A DNA stretch of 64,000 nt from an uncultured Roseicyclus sp. (GCA_947489665.1 CANLEH010000005.1:124001-188000), one strand, 5' to 3'. Counted from the stretch's first letter, positions 50,933 through 60,550 are shown. Translations and numbers: made by a program. Notes: a model not told the origin generated them from the letters alone.

Positions 50933-51358
50933 TCAGCCCACATTGTCCACCGCCCCCAAATCCTCAACCACCTCGAACCTCTCCCAGACCAATTCCATCT
51001 GCGGTTTGAATATCCCGGCCCGCCGGTAGTACCGCTCGTGGTTCTCCTGCCATCCGGCCAAGGTTTCGTCCTCGCCCTCGGCAAGCGCCAATTCCTCCGG
51101 CATGTCGCAGAACCGCACGAGCCGCAGTTCCACCGTCCGATTCACCAGCGCAGGCCGGCCATCAAACGTCGTGGCAATGTCACATCGCCCGATTTGCGGC
51201 AGCGCTTCGCCCGCCGCGACTTCCGCCATGGACAAACAGGTCGCGCGTTTCCGACCGGATCGCACCAAGCCCAATAGCAGCCCCGACAACTGCGCCGAGT
51301 CGCCAAACGAATAGGTCTCCGCTCCCGGATACCGCGTCTTGAGCGCGTCCAGTGTCAT
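50933..51358 (-). CDS. ASCH-domain protein
   Basis: 141 residues of the YhfF-like ASCH fold, a family linked to RNA binding. Markers: SGRKRATCLSMAEV, then the strand IGRCDIATTFDGRPALVNRT and EDETLAGWQENHERYYRRAG. It lies between liuB and the membrane protein; functional link unknown. Confidence 0.8.
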   Translation of the reverse strand: MTLDALKTRYPGAETYSFGDSAQLSGLLLGLVRSGRKRATCLSMAEVAAGEALPQIGRCDIATTFDGRPALVNRTVELRLVRFCDMPEELALAEGEDETLAGWQENHERYYRRAGIFKPQMELVWERFEVVEDLGAVDNVG

Positions 51359-51380
51359 CGCCCGGCCCTTCCTTGTTTCA

Positions 51381-51427
51381 GAAATACCTCGGGGGGGCGG
51401 CCACAGGCCGTGGGGGGCAGCGCCCCC
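51381..51427. repeat. Intergenic element AAATACCTCGGGGG plus hairpins, copy A
   Basis: AAATACCTCGGGGG near 51383 is followed by CGGCC-ACA-GGCCG and GGGGGC-AGC-GCCCCC directly at the liuB stop. A second copy of the same string and final hairpin is at 59961-60023. A dispersed intergenic repeat or terminator module. Confidence 0.55.
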
Positions 51428-53023
51428 TTACATCCGGAACAGGCCAAACCGCGTCTCCTCGATCGGCGCGTTCAACGCAGCCGCCAGACTCAACCCCAAC
51501 ACCTCGCGGCTTTTTCGAGGGTCGACCACCCCGTCATCCCACAGCCGCGCGCTGGCGTAGAGCGGGTGGGACTGCTCCTCGAACATATCAATCGTGGGCT
51601 GTTTGAACGCGGCCTCTTCGGCCTCAGACCACGCCTCCCCCTTCTTCTCCATCGCCGCGCGCTTCACCGTCGCCAAAACCCCCGCCGCCTGCGCCCCGCC
51701 CATCACCGAAATCCGTGAATTGGGCCAGGTCCACAGGAACCGAGGCGAATAGGCCCGCCCCGCCATCCCGTAATTCCCCGCTCCGAACGAGCCGCCGACC
51801 AGCATCGTTACCTTCGGCACGGCCGTTGTCGCCACTGCCGTGACCATTTTGGCCCCATGCCGCGCGATGCCCTCATTCTCGTATTTCCGGCCCACCATGA
51901 AGCCGGTGATGTTCTGCAAGAAGACCAACGGGATTTTCCGTTGCGAGCACAACTCCACGAAATGCGCGGCCTTTTGCGCCGCCTCACTAAACAAGACGCC
52001 ATTATTGGCGATGATACCAACTTGCATCCCCATCACCTCGGCGAACCCGCACACAACCGTCTCACCAAACCGCGCCTTGAATTCGTCAAAGTAACTATCA
52101 TCCACGACCCGCGCGATCACCTCGCGGATGTCGTAGGGCCTGCTCAGGGCTGCGGGCACGACCCCCAACAACTCCTCAGGGTCATAGGCCGGGTCGCGTC
52201 CGCCTAAAGCGACGCCCGTTGCTGGCCCGAGGTTCGACACCGCCCGCCGCGCCAGCGCCAGCGCGTGGGCATCATCCTCCGCCAGGTAGTCCGCCACGCC
52301 CGACAGCCTTGTATGCACATCCCCACCGCCCAGATCCTCCGAAGTCACAACCTCGCCCGTCGCCGCCTTCACCAAAGGCGGTCCGGCCAGAAAGATCGTC
52401 CCCTGTTCCTTCACGATGATCGTCACGTCAGACATCGCGGGCACGTAAGCCCCGCCCGCCGTGCACGAGCCCATGACGACCGCGATTTGCGCGATCCCTT
52501 TCGCGCTCATCCGTGCCTGATTGTAGAAAATCCGCCCGAAGTGATCGCGGTCAGGGAAGACCTCGTCCTGATTGGGTAGGTTCGCTCCCCCGCTGTCGAC
52601 CAGATAGAGGCACGGCAGATGGCACTCCTCCGCAATCTCCTGCGCCCGAAGGTGCTTCTTCACGGTGATCGGATAGTACGTCCCGCCCTTCACGGTCGCA
52701 TCATTACACACAACCATCACATCGCGCCCGTGGACCTTCCCCACGCCCGCTACAACGCCGCCACAGGGTGCGGCGCGCTCGTACATCCCATGCCCGGCCG
52801 TCGCGCCGACCTCCAGAAACGGCGAGCCCGGATCGAGCAAATTCGCCACCCGCTCCCGCGGCAACATCTTGCCCCGCGACACATGCCGCGCGCGCGAGCG
52901 TTCGCCACCCCCCGCCGCCGCCATCTCGGCGGCTTCGCGCACATCGGTCAAAGCCTCCAGATGCGCGGCCCGGTTCGTTTTGGCCTCGTCCGAACCCGCA
53001 ATGAAAGTGGATTTGAGTTTCAT
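51428..53023 (-). CDS. liuB: Methylcrotonoyl-CoA carboxylase beta subunit (carboxyltransferase)
   Basis: 531 residues, crotonase-like carboxyltransferase with two subdomains. Segments such as [20 protein letters not shown] and [17 protein letters not shown] are typical of MCC beta. It pairs with the alpha subunit at 48274. ATG at 53023 chosen ([14 protein letters not shown]); the longer open frame from 53233 belongs to the preceding gene region. Overlaps the upstream gene by 4 bp. Confidence 0.94.
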   Translation of the reverse strand: MKLKSTFIAGSDEAKTNRAAHLEALTDVREAAEMAAAGGGERSRARHVSRGKMLPRERVANLLDPGSPFLEVGATAGHGMYERAAPCGGVVAGVGKVHGRDVMVVCNDATVKGGTYYPITVKKHLRAQEIAEECHLPCLYLVDSGGANLPNQDEVFPDRDHFGRIFYNQARMSAKGIAQIAVVMGSCTAGGAYVPAMSDVTIIVKEQGTIFLAGPPLVKAATGEVVTSEDLGGGDVHTRLSGVADYLAEDDAHALALARRAVSNLGPATGVALGGRDPAYDPEELLGVVPAALSRPYDIREVIARVVDDSYFDEFKARFGETVVCGFAEVMGMQVGIIANNGVLFSEAAQKAAHFVELCSQRKIPLVFLQNITGFMVGRKYENEGIARHGAKMVTAVATTAVPKVTMLVGGSFGAGNYGMAGRAYSPRFLWTWPNSRISVMGGAQAAGVLATVKRAAMEKKGEAWSEAEEAAFKQPTIDMFEEQSHPLYASARLWDDGVVDPRKSREVLGLSLAAALNAPIEETRFGLFRM

Positions 53024-53385
53024 TGGACGCTCCACTTCCGGCTGAACCGCGCAACCAAAGGGTCGAAAACAAAGAATGCCAAGAGCGGCCCGGCAAACGG
53101 CCAGAGCGTTGAAAACACCGAACTCGGCTGAAGCATGATGTACGTTCCCATCGAAGCAAAAAGGAGGGCCGACCACAAAAGGATCACCCATGCCGCGCCC
53201 GATGTAGACAACGACGCCTGACAGGTCGCGCAAGTGATGCGGTTCGCAGGCTCACCTCCGATGAACGGCCAAAGAGAAAACAGATAGGTTTCTGGAAACG
53301 ACCAAGCCTCCGGCATCCGCAAATCACTCGACCCACAGTACGGACAGGTCAGCCCTGCCAGATCTCTTCGAAATCCTAGCATCAC
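53020..53385 (-). CDS. Small membrane protein with zinc-ribbon-like N-terminus
   Basis: 121 residues. [11 protein letters not shown] motif near residue 14 and a second CATC near residue 52 could bind zinc; two membrane helices follow ([20 protein letters not shown] and [14 protein letters not shown]). Overlaps of 4 bp with liuB and with the next gene show tight coupling. Not recognised. Confidence 0.65.
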   Translation of the reverse strand: MMLGFRRDLAGLTCPYCGSSDLRMPEAWSFPETYLFSLWPFIGGEPANRITCATCQASLSTSGAAWVILLWSALLFASMGTYIMLQPSSVFSTLWPFAGPLLAFFVFDPLVARFSRKWSVQ

Positions 53386-53945
53386 TCCAACTCGCTCATC
53401 TCATCCCAATCAAGCGGCCCCATCACGCCACTCAACCGCGCCACCTGCCAGGCCCAGACGGCCTCCTCGAACTTGAGCACTGACTGGAACGACGCGCACC
53501 AGATCTGCCGCCGATACGTCTCCCCCGCACAATCGTCGCCCGCGTTGATTCCGTGCGCTACGGCCCAGACATTCCCGTAAAGCGGCCCCAGTGGCAGCCC
53601 CTGCAATGCCTCGGGTTCCGGCAGCACCTCACGCATCGCCGCCGCTCGCTCATCAAACGCCGCGCGCAGCCGCCGTTGGCATTGCAGCGAATTGGCCGCG
53701 ACCTCGCAAATCCCCATCGCCAGATAGCCACAATGCTGCACCCAATGGACGTTGAAGGCGTCCATCGGCACCGTCACACCGTAGCCTGGCAGGCCCAACA
53801 AACGCGCCTCGAACGCGTCCATCTGCTCAGGCAAACACTGCTCGAATCGCGGCACGTGAACAGCGCGCGGCGCCTCCGCCCATGACTGCGCCTGCACCGG
53901 TCCCGCAAACAAGGCCAACAAGCCCAGCAACACCCTCAACGCCAT
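53382..53945 (-). CDS. Secreted hypothetical protein in the leucine cluster
   Basis: 187 residues with signal peptide (1-19, ending VQAQ). Five or six mature cysteines (FEQCLPEQ, QHCGYLAMGICE, LQCQRRLR, DDCAGE, WCASF) suggest disulfides. It resembles the next protein (53936) in cysteine content and in its closing W-Q-V-A-R motif, so the two may be paralogs. Confidence 0.65.
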   Translation of the reverse strand: MALRVLLGLLALFAGPVQAQSWAEAPRAVHVPRFEQCLPEQMDAFEARLLGLPGYGVTVPMDAFNVHWVQHCGYLAMGICEVAANSLQCQRRLRAAFDERAAAMREVLPEPEALQGLPLGPLYGNVWAVAHGINAGDDCAGETYRRQIWCASFQSVLKFEEAVWAWQVARLSGVMGPLDWDEMSELE

Positions 53946-54388
53946 CCGTCCGCCTCCACAACACCCACGACACGGGCAACCTGCCACAAAGCCGCCGACC
54001 GGCCCAAATGCTCCAACGCCTCTTGCGGCCCACAGGCCTCGCATCCTGCCGCGACCTCAGCCCAGAGCTGAGGATAGAGCCCATCCGACCAAGGCGGGTT
54101 TCGGCCCGAGACAGCCTCCGGCGCGGGCACGTCCGCGAACCGCTCCGCCTGTGCAACCATCTGGCGTGAGATCCCGTCTCGACACGCCTCATCCGCCCCA
54201 CATTGCAACAGAGCGATCCCCCCGCAATCGGCCACAAAGCGCCCCCGCACGAGATCGAAATTCGGCGCCGCCTGTTCGTTCAACGACGCTGTCAAGCGGC
54301 CTTCAAAAGCGACTATAGCATCCGATACACAGGCCTCGAATGCTGCCGCTGGTGACGCGAGGAGCGCGAGGAAAGCCAGTCCCCTCAC
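53936..54388 (-). CDS. Secreted hypothetical protein, likely paralog of 53382-53945
   Basis: 150 residues starting at GTG 54388 (GGAGGA 6 nt upstream), signal peptide to ASPAAA (about residue 16). The mature part has Cys in FEACVSDAI, ADCGGIALLQCGADEACRDG, GCEACGPQ and ends LWQVARVVGVVEADGWR. The order of Cys blocks and the W-Q-V-A-R-V end match the downstream protein. It overlaps both neighbours. Confidence 0.65.
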   Translation of the reverse strand: MRGLAFLALLASPAAAFEACVSDAIVAFEGRLTASLNEQAAPNFDLVRGRFVADCGGIALLQCGADEACRDGISRQMVAQAERFADVPAPEAVSGRNPPWSDGLYPQLWAEVAAGCEACGPQEALEHLGRSAALWQVARVVGVVEADGWR

Positions 54389-54684
54389 GTTCCATCCTCC
54401 GGCACCGAAACATCCTCTACCACGACGCCCCATTCGTCGGTTGCTGCGTACCACGCCTCTCCGCCTTCGGGTTCGCAAATCACGATCAGCCGGACGCCTT
54501 CCACGCCCGAGGGCACGGCGAAGCAATCCAGAAGTTCACCGCCCGTCTCGGCCACATACCGCGCGGCGTGGACGTTGATGATCTCTGTCTCGGTCGGCGG
54601 GGCGGCCCTTAGCCCCAACCAGAGGCCCAACGCCCCCGCAACGGCCAGCAAGGCGGCAAGCGGCAAGGCGATCCGCGCCATCAT
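54385..54684 (-). CDS. Small membrane-anchored or secreted protein
   Basis: 99 residues, N-terminal hydrophobic segment (ALPLAALLAVAGALGLWLGL) and an 70-residue acidic domain with two cysteines (LLDCFAVP, VICEPEGG). ATG at 54684 or 54681. Overlaps the next gene by 4 bp. Unknown. Confidence 0.6.
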   Translation of the reverse strand: MMARIALPLAALLAVAGALGLWLGLRAAPPTETEIINVHAARYVAETGGELLDCFAVPSGVEGVRLIVICEPEGGEAWYAATDEWGVVVEDVSVPEDGT

Positions 54685-54791
54685 GGCGCCACCGCCCCCG
54701 GTGCGACGCAACGCTCAGCCCGCCGCATAAGCGCGCCGCCTGTCTTCCACTGGTTCCAAATACCTAAAAACATCCCTTGGCCTGCCACGCC

Positions 54792-55952
54792 TCACATCAT
54801 CCCCATCAATTCACGGCCGACCAGCATCCGCCGAATCTCGGATGTTCCCGCGCCGATTTCCATCAACTTCGCATCGCGGAACATGCGGCTGACGGCGCTG
54901 TCATTCATGAACCCCGCCCCGCCCATCGCCTGCACGGCCTGGTGGGCAACCTTCATCCCCTCCTCGGACGCATAAAGAACACAGGCCGCCGCATCCTGCC
55001 GCGTCACAGCCCCGCGATCACATGCCTTGGCAACCTCGTAAGCATAGGCCCGCGCTGAATTCATCGCCGTGTACATATCCGCGATCTTGCCCTGCATCAG
55101 TTGGAAATCCCCGATCGGTCGCCCGAACTGCTTGCGCTCCTTCAGGTACGGCATGACCTCATCCAGACAGCCCGCCATGATCCCGATATTCACGCCGCTC
55201 AGCACAACACGCTCGTAGTCGAGCCCGCTCATGAGGACCGCAACACCGCGTCCCTCTTCGCCCAGGACGTTCTCGAACGGCACCTCGACATCTTCAAAGA
55301 TCAACTCAGCCGTGTTCGACCCACGCATGCCCATCTTGTCGAAATGCGGTGATGTGGAAAAACCCACCATTTCCTTCTCGATGAGAAACGCCGTGATCCC
55401 TTTCGACCCCGCGTCCGGATCCGTCTTCGCATAAACAACCAATGTGTCCGCATCCGGCCCATTGGTGATCCAGTATTTCGTCCCGTTCAGCAGGTAACGA
55501 TCATTCCGCTTTTCCGCGCGCAGGCTCATTCCCACAACGTCCGACCCCGCACCGGCCTCGGACATCGCCAACGCGCCCACATGCTCACCGGACACCAGCC
55601 GCGGCAGGTACTTCGCCTTCTGCTCAGGCGTACCGTTCAGCTTGATCTGATTGACGCAAAGGTTCGAATGCGCCCCGTAGGACAACCCAATGGAGGCCGA
55701 GACGCGGGAAATCTCCTCCACCGCAACCGTGTGGGCCAGATATCCCATGCCAGCCCCGCCGAATTCCTCCTCAACGGTGATACCAAGCAGGCCCAACTCG
55801 CCCATTTCAGGCCATAACTCATTGGGAAAGGCATTCTCTTGATCTGTCTTCGCGGCCAGCGGTTTCACCCGCTCCTGCGCCCAGGAATGCACCATATCGC
55901 GCAAGGCATTCACATCCTCGCCCAGATCAAAATTCATTGAGCCCAGAAACAT
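54792..55952 (-). CDS. liuA: Isovaleryl-CoA dehydrogenase
   Basis: 386 residues, FAD-dependent acyl-CoA dehydrogenase that oxidises isovaleryl-CoA to 3-methylcrotonyl-CoA. FAD-binding blocks are LAMSEAGAGSDVVGMSLRAEK and YWITNGPDADTLVVYAKT; SGLDYERVVLSGVN carries the catalytic Glu typical of isovaleryl-CoA dehydrogenase. It is the first gene of the cluster, preceded by a dyad (55975). ATG at 55952 chosen by homology; a TTG at 55970 is also open. Confidence 0.92.
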   Translation of the reverse strand: MFLGSMNFDLGEDVNALRDMVHSWAQERVKPLAAKTDQENAFPNELWPEMGELGLLGITVEEEFGGAGMGYLAHTVAVEEISRVSASIGLSYGAHSNLCVNQIKLNGTPEQKAKYLPRLVSGEHVGALAMSEAGAGSDVVGMSLRAEKRNDRYLLNGTKYWITNGPDADTLVVYAKTDPDAGSKGITAFLIEKEMVGFSTSPHFDKMGMRGSNTAELIFEDVEVPFENVLGEEGRGVAVLMSGLDYERVVLSGVNIGIMAGCLDEVMPYLKERKQFGRPIGDFQLMQGKIADMYTAMNSARAYAYEVAKACDRGAVTRQDAAACVLYASEEGMKVAHQAVQAMGGAGFMNDSAVSRMFRDAKLMEIGAGTSEIRRMLVGRELMGMM

Positions 55953-55974
55953 CGCGCCACCCTCAGCCAAGAAT

Positions 55975-55988
55975 TGAACACTTGTTCA
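55975..55988. promoter_or_regulatory. Candidate operator before liuA
   Basis: TGAACA-CT-TGTTCA, 23 bp before the liuA start. Dyads of this length and composition are typical of TetR-type regulators of acyl-CoA metabolism. No regulator gene lies in the window next to it. Confidence 0.4.
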
Positions 55989-56192
55989 TTTAACGCGAGA
56001 CCGCGCTCGAGTCAAAGCCTCCCGCTTGACTTCACCGCGCGGGCCACGCCCTAACTCAAGCATGACCTTGTCGCAGGAATTTCTCCACCTCGTCGTGTTG
56101 GAGCGTCACGGCGCCCATCGCCGCAAACGGTTTGCCGGATAGCCGGGGCCACAGCCCTTGCCTTTCCCTGACATCGCACCCGGAGACCTCCC

Positions 56193-57137
56193 ATGACGGA
56201 TTTCCTCGAAATCCCCGTTCTCGACATCACGCCCCTTATCGCCGGCGACGACACCACCGACCTCGCCGCTGCCTTCGCCGAAGCCTATGGCGAAACGGGC
56301 TTTGCCTACATCATCGGCCACGGCATCGACCCCGCCCTGCGCGCCGCGATCTTCGAGGCGTCAAAGCAGTTCCACGCCCTGCCAGAACCCGCGAAACAGG
56401 CCATCGCCATCGACCACACCCACCGTGGCTATATCGCGATCAACACCTCGACCGACGTGACCTCGGACCTTGCGGACGTCACCAAGCCCAACCAGTCCGC
56501 CTCTTTCATGATGATGCGAGAGGATGCGGCGCACGACCCGGAAACCTATCTCTCCGGCCCCAACAAATGGCCCGACTTGCCCGGCTTCCGCGACACCTGT
56601 GAGACCTACACCAAGGCCATGACCGACCTCGGACGCCGCCTCATGTCCCTCGCGCTCCAGTCCATCGACGCGGACCAGAGCTTCCTCACCGCCTTCGACA
56701 CGCCCACGATGTGGCTGCGTCTGCTTCATTATCCGCCGCAGGACCGCCAAGCGCCCGAAGACCTCTACGGCTCCGCCCCCCACAAGGATTTCGGCTGCCT
56801 GACCCTGCTCGCCCAAGACGATGTCGGCGGCCTGCAAGTCCAGACGCCCTCCGGCGATTGGGTCGATGCCCCACCCCGCGAAGACGCCTTCATCGTGAAC
56901 GTCGGCGACATGCTGCATCGCCTCTCCAATGGACGCCTCCTCTCCACCCCGCACCGCGTTATCAACACCTCCGGCCGCGAGCGCTATTCCGTCCCGTTCT
57001 TTTTCGACCCCCACGTCTCGACAACCATCGCGCCGCTGGTCGGCACACCACGGTTCCAGCCGCTCACCTTCGGCGACTTCCTCCGCCACGAACTCGAAGC
57101 CTCCTATGACGCTCACAATCCCGATAGCCCCGATTGA
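56193..57137 (+). CDS. 2-oxoglutarate/Fe(II)-dependent oxygenase, isopenicillin N synthase-like
   Basis: 314 residues. The N-terminal DIOX_N part (IPVLDITPLIAGDD; ETGFAYIIGHGI) is followed by the jelly-roll core with iron ligands His197 and Asp199 in APHKDFGCLTLL and His254 in STPHRVIN, and Arg264 in RYSVPFFFDPH for 2-oxoglutarate. Bacterial members oxidise small molecules; the substrate is unknown. It heads a plus-strand pair with the methyltransferase-like gene 32 bp downstream. Confidence 0.88.
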   Translation: MTDFLEIPVLDITPLIAGDDTTDLAAAFAEAYGETGFAYIIGHGIDPALRAAIFEASKQFHALPEPAKQAIAIDHTHRGYIAINTSTDVTSDLADVTKPNQSASFMMMREDAAHDPETYLSGPNKWPDLPGFRDTCETYTKAMTDLGRRLMSLALQSIDADQSFLTAFDTPTMWLRLLHYPPQDRQAPEDLYGSAPHKDFGCLTLLAQDDVGGLQVQTPSGDWVDAPPREDAFIVNVGDMLHRLSNGRLLSTPHRVINTSGRERYSVPFFFDPHVSTTIAPLVGTPRFQPLTFGDFLRHELEASYDAHNPDSPD

Positions 57138-57169
57138 CGCAGGCACCCCATGAGGGCTCAATAGCCCGC

Positions 57170-58282
57170 ATGGCTGACAAACCCTTCCGCTTCTTCGACA
57201 ACCGCCTGAAATACCTCACCTTCGTGAACACCACGAATGAGAAGTGGCGGATATCCGAGCGTGTCGCGCAGGAGCTTGACCACATCACACCGCGCCCGCC
57301 CGCCGTGCGGGTCTTCGATGCGGGCATGGGTGATGGCACCGTGCTCGCCAATACACTCCGCGCACTGCACCAGCGGCACCCGACCATCCCCTTTCACGCG
57401 GTCGGCAAGGAAATCAGCCTCGAAGACATCCGCCTGAGCCTTGCCAACATGCCAGACCGTCTGGTCGAACACCCCGCCACCGTCGTGACCATGACGAACC
57501 TCTTCTATGCCGAGGCCCCGTGGCTCACGCCCAACAAACCCGCCGAAGTGACGTGGAAATTCGTGGCCCTCGACGGCGCGTCCTCCATCGGATTTCAGGA
57601 GCAATTGCGCGACCTTGACCCCTTCCTGGTCGAAAACTGGCAAGTCAAATCCTCCCCCAAAACCGGCAATCCGCTTTACGTCACGCCCACGGTGCTGGTG
57701 ATCTACCGCACCGATCACGCCTTCCTTCTGGACAACGTCATTCCGCGTGAGGGTGAGCGCCAGGCGCACTACGACCTCATCCTCGCCTCTCAACCCTGGC
57801 GCGCCCGCACGCCCGCACCACTCAAAGCCAAAAGCATCCTCGCGCCCCTGTCTCGCGCCCTCGCCCCAGGGGGCCGAATGCTGACCGTGCAAAGCGCCGG
57901 CGGCGACCCGGCGGAGGAAATCGTGAACGCCATCTGGCCCGACATCGACCTCTTTCCGGTCAACCGCTACGACCTGATCGCGGCCCTGAAACAGGAAATC
58001 GGGCCCGAGACCGCCGACTTCGACCTCACCATCCCCTCGGGCGGCGACGCGCTTTTGTCCTACCGGATGCACACCCTGCCCGAGGAGGTCGGCCCCTCCA
58101 TCGGCACCTCCACCCTCTCCGCCGCCTGGAACGCTGCGACTTACGTGGCCCAGATCGACGACCAGTTGCTGGAAGAGGTCCACGGCGCGACCCGGCACTA
58201 CGACATCACCGCGGACATCCTGCACAAATACGGCGGCCTATGGTTCAATGATGAAGCGTTTACGGTCACGCGGCTGCGCTAG
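57170..58282 (+). CDS. SAM-dependent methyltransferase-like protein
   Basis: 370 residues. VRVFDAGMGDGTVLANTLRAL near residue 45 is a motif I-type SAM-binding loop, and APGGRMLTVQSAGGDP is a later class I feature. The N-terminus begins KPFRFFDNRLKYLTFVNTTNEKW. The substrate is unknown, but pairing with the oxygenase suggests a shared pathway. ATG at 57170 chosen over a TTG at 57134. Confidence 0.7.
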   Translation: MADKPFRFFDNRLKYLTFVNTTNEKWRISERVAQELDHITPRPPAVRVFDAGMGDGTVLANTLRALHQRHPTIPFHAVGKEISLEDIRLSLANMPDRLVEHPATVVTMTNLFYAEAPWLTPNKPAEVTWKFVALDGASSIGFQEQLRDLDPFLVENWQVKSSPKTGNPLYVTPTVLVIYRTDHAFLLDNVIPREGERQAHYDLILASQPWRARTPAPLKAKSILAPLSRALAPGGRMLTVQSAGGDPAEEIVNAIWPDIDLFPVNRYDLIAALKQEIGPETADFDLTIPSGGDALLSYRMHTLPEEVGPSIGTSTLSAAWNAATYVAQIDDQLLEEVHGATRHYDITADILHKYGGLWFNDEAFTVTRLR

Positions 58283-58288
58283 GCGCGT

Positions 58289-58657
58289 TTACGATTTCGG
58301 CCCCAATTGCTCGCCGACCAGCACCCACACCTCATCCTGCCGTGCAAGAACCGCCGTGCCTCGACCTGACCCGGAGGCCAGTTGCCCGTCAATGTAACCG
58401 CTCCAACGGAAGTCAAACCCATAGGCTGCCGCCTTGTCGGTGCGAACCAGCCATTCAACGTTTTCGACCCGGAATTCCTCACCCTTGATGGTTGCGAAAT
58501 TATGCTCGTAAGCCGCGCGAATGGCCGCCTTGCCGGACAGCACCCTGCCGTCGGAAAAGACGACCCGCGCAGTATCCGCGATCAAAGGTGCGACGGATTC
58601 CCAATCCTGGCGACCCAAGGCAGCTTCATAGCTTTTGACAAAGTCCTCAGGCGCCAT
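58289..58657 (-). CDS. SnoaL/NTF2-like protein
   Basis: 122 residues with the NTF2-like pattern: helical start FVKSYEAALGRQDWESVAPLIADTARVVFSDGRVLSGKAAIRAAY, then strands including KAAAYGFDFRWSGYI and TAVLARQDEVWVLVGEQLG. Small ligand-binding or enzyme fold; role unknown. Convergent with the methyltransferase-like gene. Confidence 0.75.
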   Translation of the reverse strand: MAPEDFVKSYEAALGRQDWESVAPLIADTARVVFSDGRVLSGKAAIRAAYEHNFATIKGEEFRVENVEWLVRTDKAAAYGFDFRWSGYIDGQLASGSGRGTAVLARQDEVWVLVGEQLGPKS

Positions 58658-59082
58658 TTCACATGTCCCGTAATTGTTGGACCGAGACCTACTCTAACAC
58701 CGCGACACCACCGCACGCACCCCCGGCAATTCTCCACAAAATCTTAACTTACCGCTGTATAATAAGAGCAGATGATCATCTGCCCGACCCGCGCCTTACC
58801 ATAGGTGCGCTAGGGCAAATCCAGACGGACACGACCCAGCCCCGGCCCACCGAAAGGGTTAACGGCCAAGGCAGGGCGGTCTCGCGCACCAGACCCCACC
58901 GGCCCCGGCCGGTGGCCAGACGTCCCGTCGCCCTGAGCGGCGCCGCTCTTCCCTACCAATCGGAACAGCATCCAAACCCCCGAGATCACGCTGCCTGACA
59001 AAGCCCATCACGCATCGTCATGCCCCGCCCCCTTGCGCCCCCGCGCCAAGGGCCGCACCCTCACGCCCAAACGGAGGGTCCC
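58658..59082. other. Intergenic region with a strong palindrome
   Basis: 425 bp between divergent genes. No convincing reading frame. It includes CCACCGGCC-CC-GGCCGGTGG at 58896-58915, a very stable hairpin. The ribosome binding site of the PhzF-like gene (GGAGGG) is at its right end. Otherwise nothing is seen. Confidence 0.5.
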
Positions 59083-59940
59083 ATGCTCGATTTCCACATC
59101 TACGACGTCTTCACCGACACGCCATTTACCGGCAATCCGCTGGCCATCGTCGAAGGCGCAGACGGCCTGACCACGGCGCAGATGCAAACCATCGCCCGCC
59201 AGTTCAACCTGTCCGAGACGATCTTCGTCCAAACCCCCGATGATCCTACCCACAACGCCAAAGTCCGCATCTTTTTCCCGACCGCCGAGATCCCCTTCGC
59301 CGGCCACCCCACCATCGGCTGTGCGCTGCACTTGGCAAACGGCGCGTCTGAAGTGACGCTCGAAGAAGTCGCCGGCCTCGTCCCCGTCACCCTCGCAAAC
59401 GGCACCGCCGAATTCACCGCGCCCAAGCTGCCAGAGGCCCGCCCCGCACCCGACCGGGCCATCACCGCCGCCGCCATGGGTCTGGCCACCTCTGACCTCG
59501 CCGACACACCGATCGGCCATTTCGAAGGCGGCCCGTCCTTTGTCTATGCAGAGGTCAAGGACCTCGAAACCCTCGCCCGCGCCTGGCCGCAAGAGCCCGC
59601 CTTTGGCCAGATGTCTAAAGCCGCAAACGGCACCGGCGGCCTCTACGCCTATGTCCGCACAGGGCCAGACAGCGCCCAGGCCCGCATGTTCGACCCGCCA
59701 GCCGGCATCATGGAAGATCCCGCCACCGGCTCTGCCACGGCGATCTTCGCGGCCCAACTGAATGCCACGGGCCATTTGCCCGCCACCGGCACAACAACGC
59801 TTTCCCTCAAACAAGGCGTCGAAATGGGCCGCCCTTCAGGGTTGCGCCTCAGCATCGACACCGAAAACGGCCAGATCACCGCCACCCGCGTCGCGGGCCG
59901 GGCCGTGAAAATCGCTCACGGACAAATCAGGGTGCCGTGA
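59083..59940 (+). CDS. PhzF-family isomerase-like protein
   Basis: 285 residues, diaminopimelate-epimerase-like fold. Conserved features: FTGNPLAIV near residue 15, the catalytic Glu region RQFNLSETIFV, FPTAEIPFAGHPTIGCALHL, and the C-terminal MEDPATGSATAIFAAQL. Members isomerise small amino-acid-like compounds; the substrate is unknown. ATG at 59083 with GGAGGG upstream. Confidence 0.9.
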   Translation: MLDFHIYDVFTDTPFTGNPLAIVEGADGLTTAQMQTIARQFNLSETIFVQTPDDPTHNAKVRIFFPTAEIPFAGHPTIGCALHLANGASEVTLEEVAGLVPVTLANGTAEFTAPKLPEARPAPDRAITAAAMGLATSDLADTPIGHFEGGPSFVYAEVKDLETLARAWPQEPAFGQMSKAANGTGGLYAYVRTGPDSAQARMFDPPAGIMEDPATGSATAIFAAQLNATGHLPATGTTTLSLKQGVEMGRPSGLRLSIDTENGQITATRVAGRAVKIAHGQIRVP

Positions 59941-59960
59941 CCTCGTCTTCCATTGGTCAA

Positions 59961-60023
59961 AAATACCTCGGGGGTCAGCGATCTTTCTCAACGAGAAAGT
60001 CGCAAAGGGGGCAGCGCCCCCTT
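59961..60023. repeat. Intergenic element AAATACCTCGGGGG plus hairpins, copy B; probable terminator
   Basis: AAATACCTCGGGGG (59961), then CTTTCTC-AAC-GAGAAAG and AAGGGGGC-AGC-GCCCCCTT with AAAAA after it. The last hairpin is the same as in copy A at 51413-51427. It follows the PhzF-like gene and could terminate it. Confidence 0.55.
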
Positions 60024-60100
60024 AAAAAGTAAGGCTTCCCCCACTTTCGCTCTCTCCAAAGCCCGTCCACACTCTCCCTATTCATTTAAGGAGATTTCAG

Positions 60101-60550
60101 ATGGGCCTCTCGCTCGGATTTGCCGTGGCGATTGTGATCGCCGTGGGGGCAGCCCTTGCCATGCAAGCCCCCATCAATGCCGCCCTGGCGCGCGAAGTGG
60201 GCGACCCAACCGCCGCGGCCGCGATATCCTTCGCAATCGGGTTTCTGGTGCTGGCCGCCATGGCCTGGTGGAACGGCACCACAACCTCGACCATCGCGGC
60301 GCTCAGCTCCGTGCCCTGGTGGGCACTGATGGGCGGCGTTCTGGGTGCCATCTGGGTCTGGGCCGCGATCTGGTCTGTGCCGCGCTTGGGCGTTGTGACC
60401 ATGTTCGGCGCGATGATCCTGGGCCAACTTCTGGCTGCCATCATCCTCGATGCGCGTGGCGCTTTCGGGATGGAGGCGCGGCCCATCGACCTCTCCCGCA
60501 TCATGGCAATCGCCATGGTCGCAGGCGGCGTGGTGCTGTCCAAGGCATGA
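60101..60550 (+). CDS. DMT-superfamily transporter, YdcZ type
   Basis: 149 residues, five membrane helices, a half-size drug/metabolite transporter: MQAPINAALAREVGDPTAAA then ISFAIGFLVLAAM, and a conserved GGVLGAIWVWAAIWSVPRLG. Such proteins likely work as dimers. ATTTAAGGAG precedes the ATG. Confidence 0.85.
   Translation: MGLSLGFAVAIVIAVGAALAMQAPINAALAREVGDPTAAAAISFAIGFLVLAAMAWWNGTTTSTIAALSSVPWWALMGGVLGAIWVWAAIWSVPRLGVVTMFGAMILGQLLAAIILDARGAFGMEARPIDLSRIMAIAMVAGGVVLSKA

Noticed and set aside
58663-59001. Short frames on both strands in the gap before the PhzF-like gene
   Set aside because: Low-complexity Pro/Arg or Gly-rich translations without start signals.
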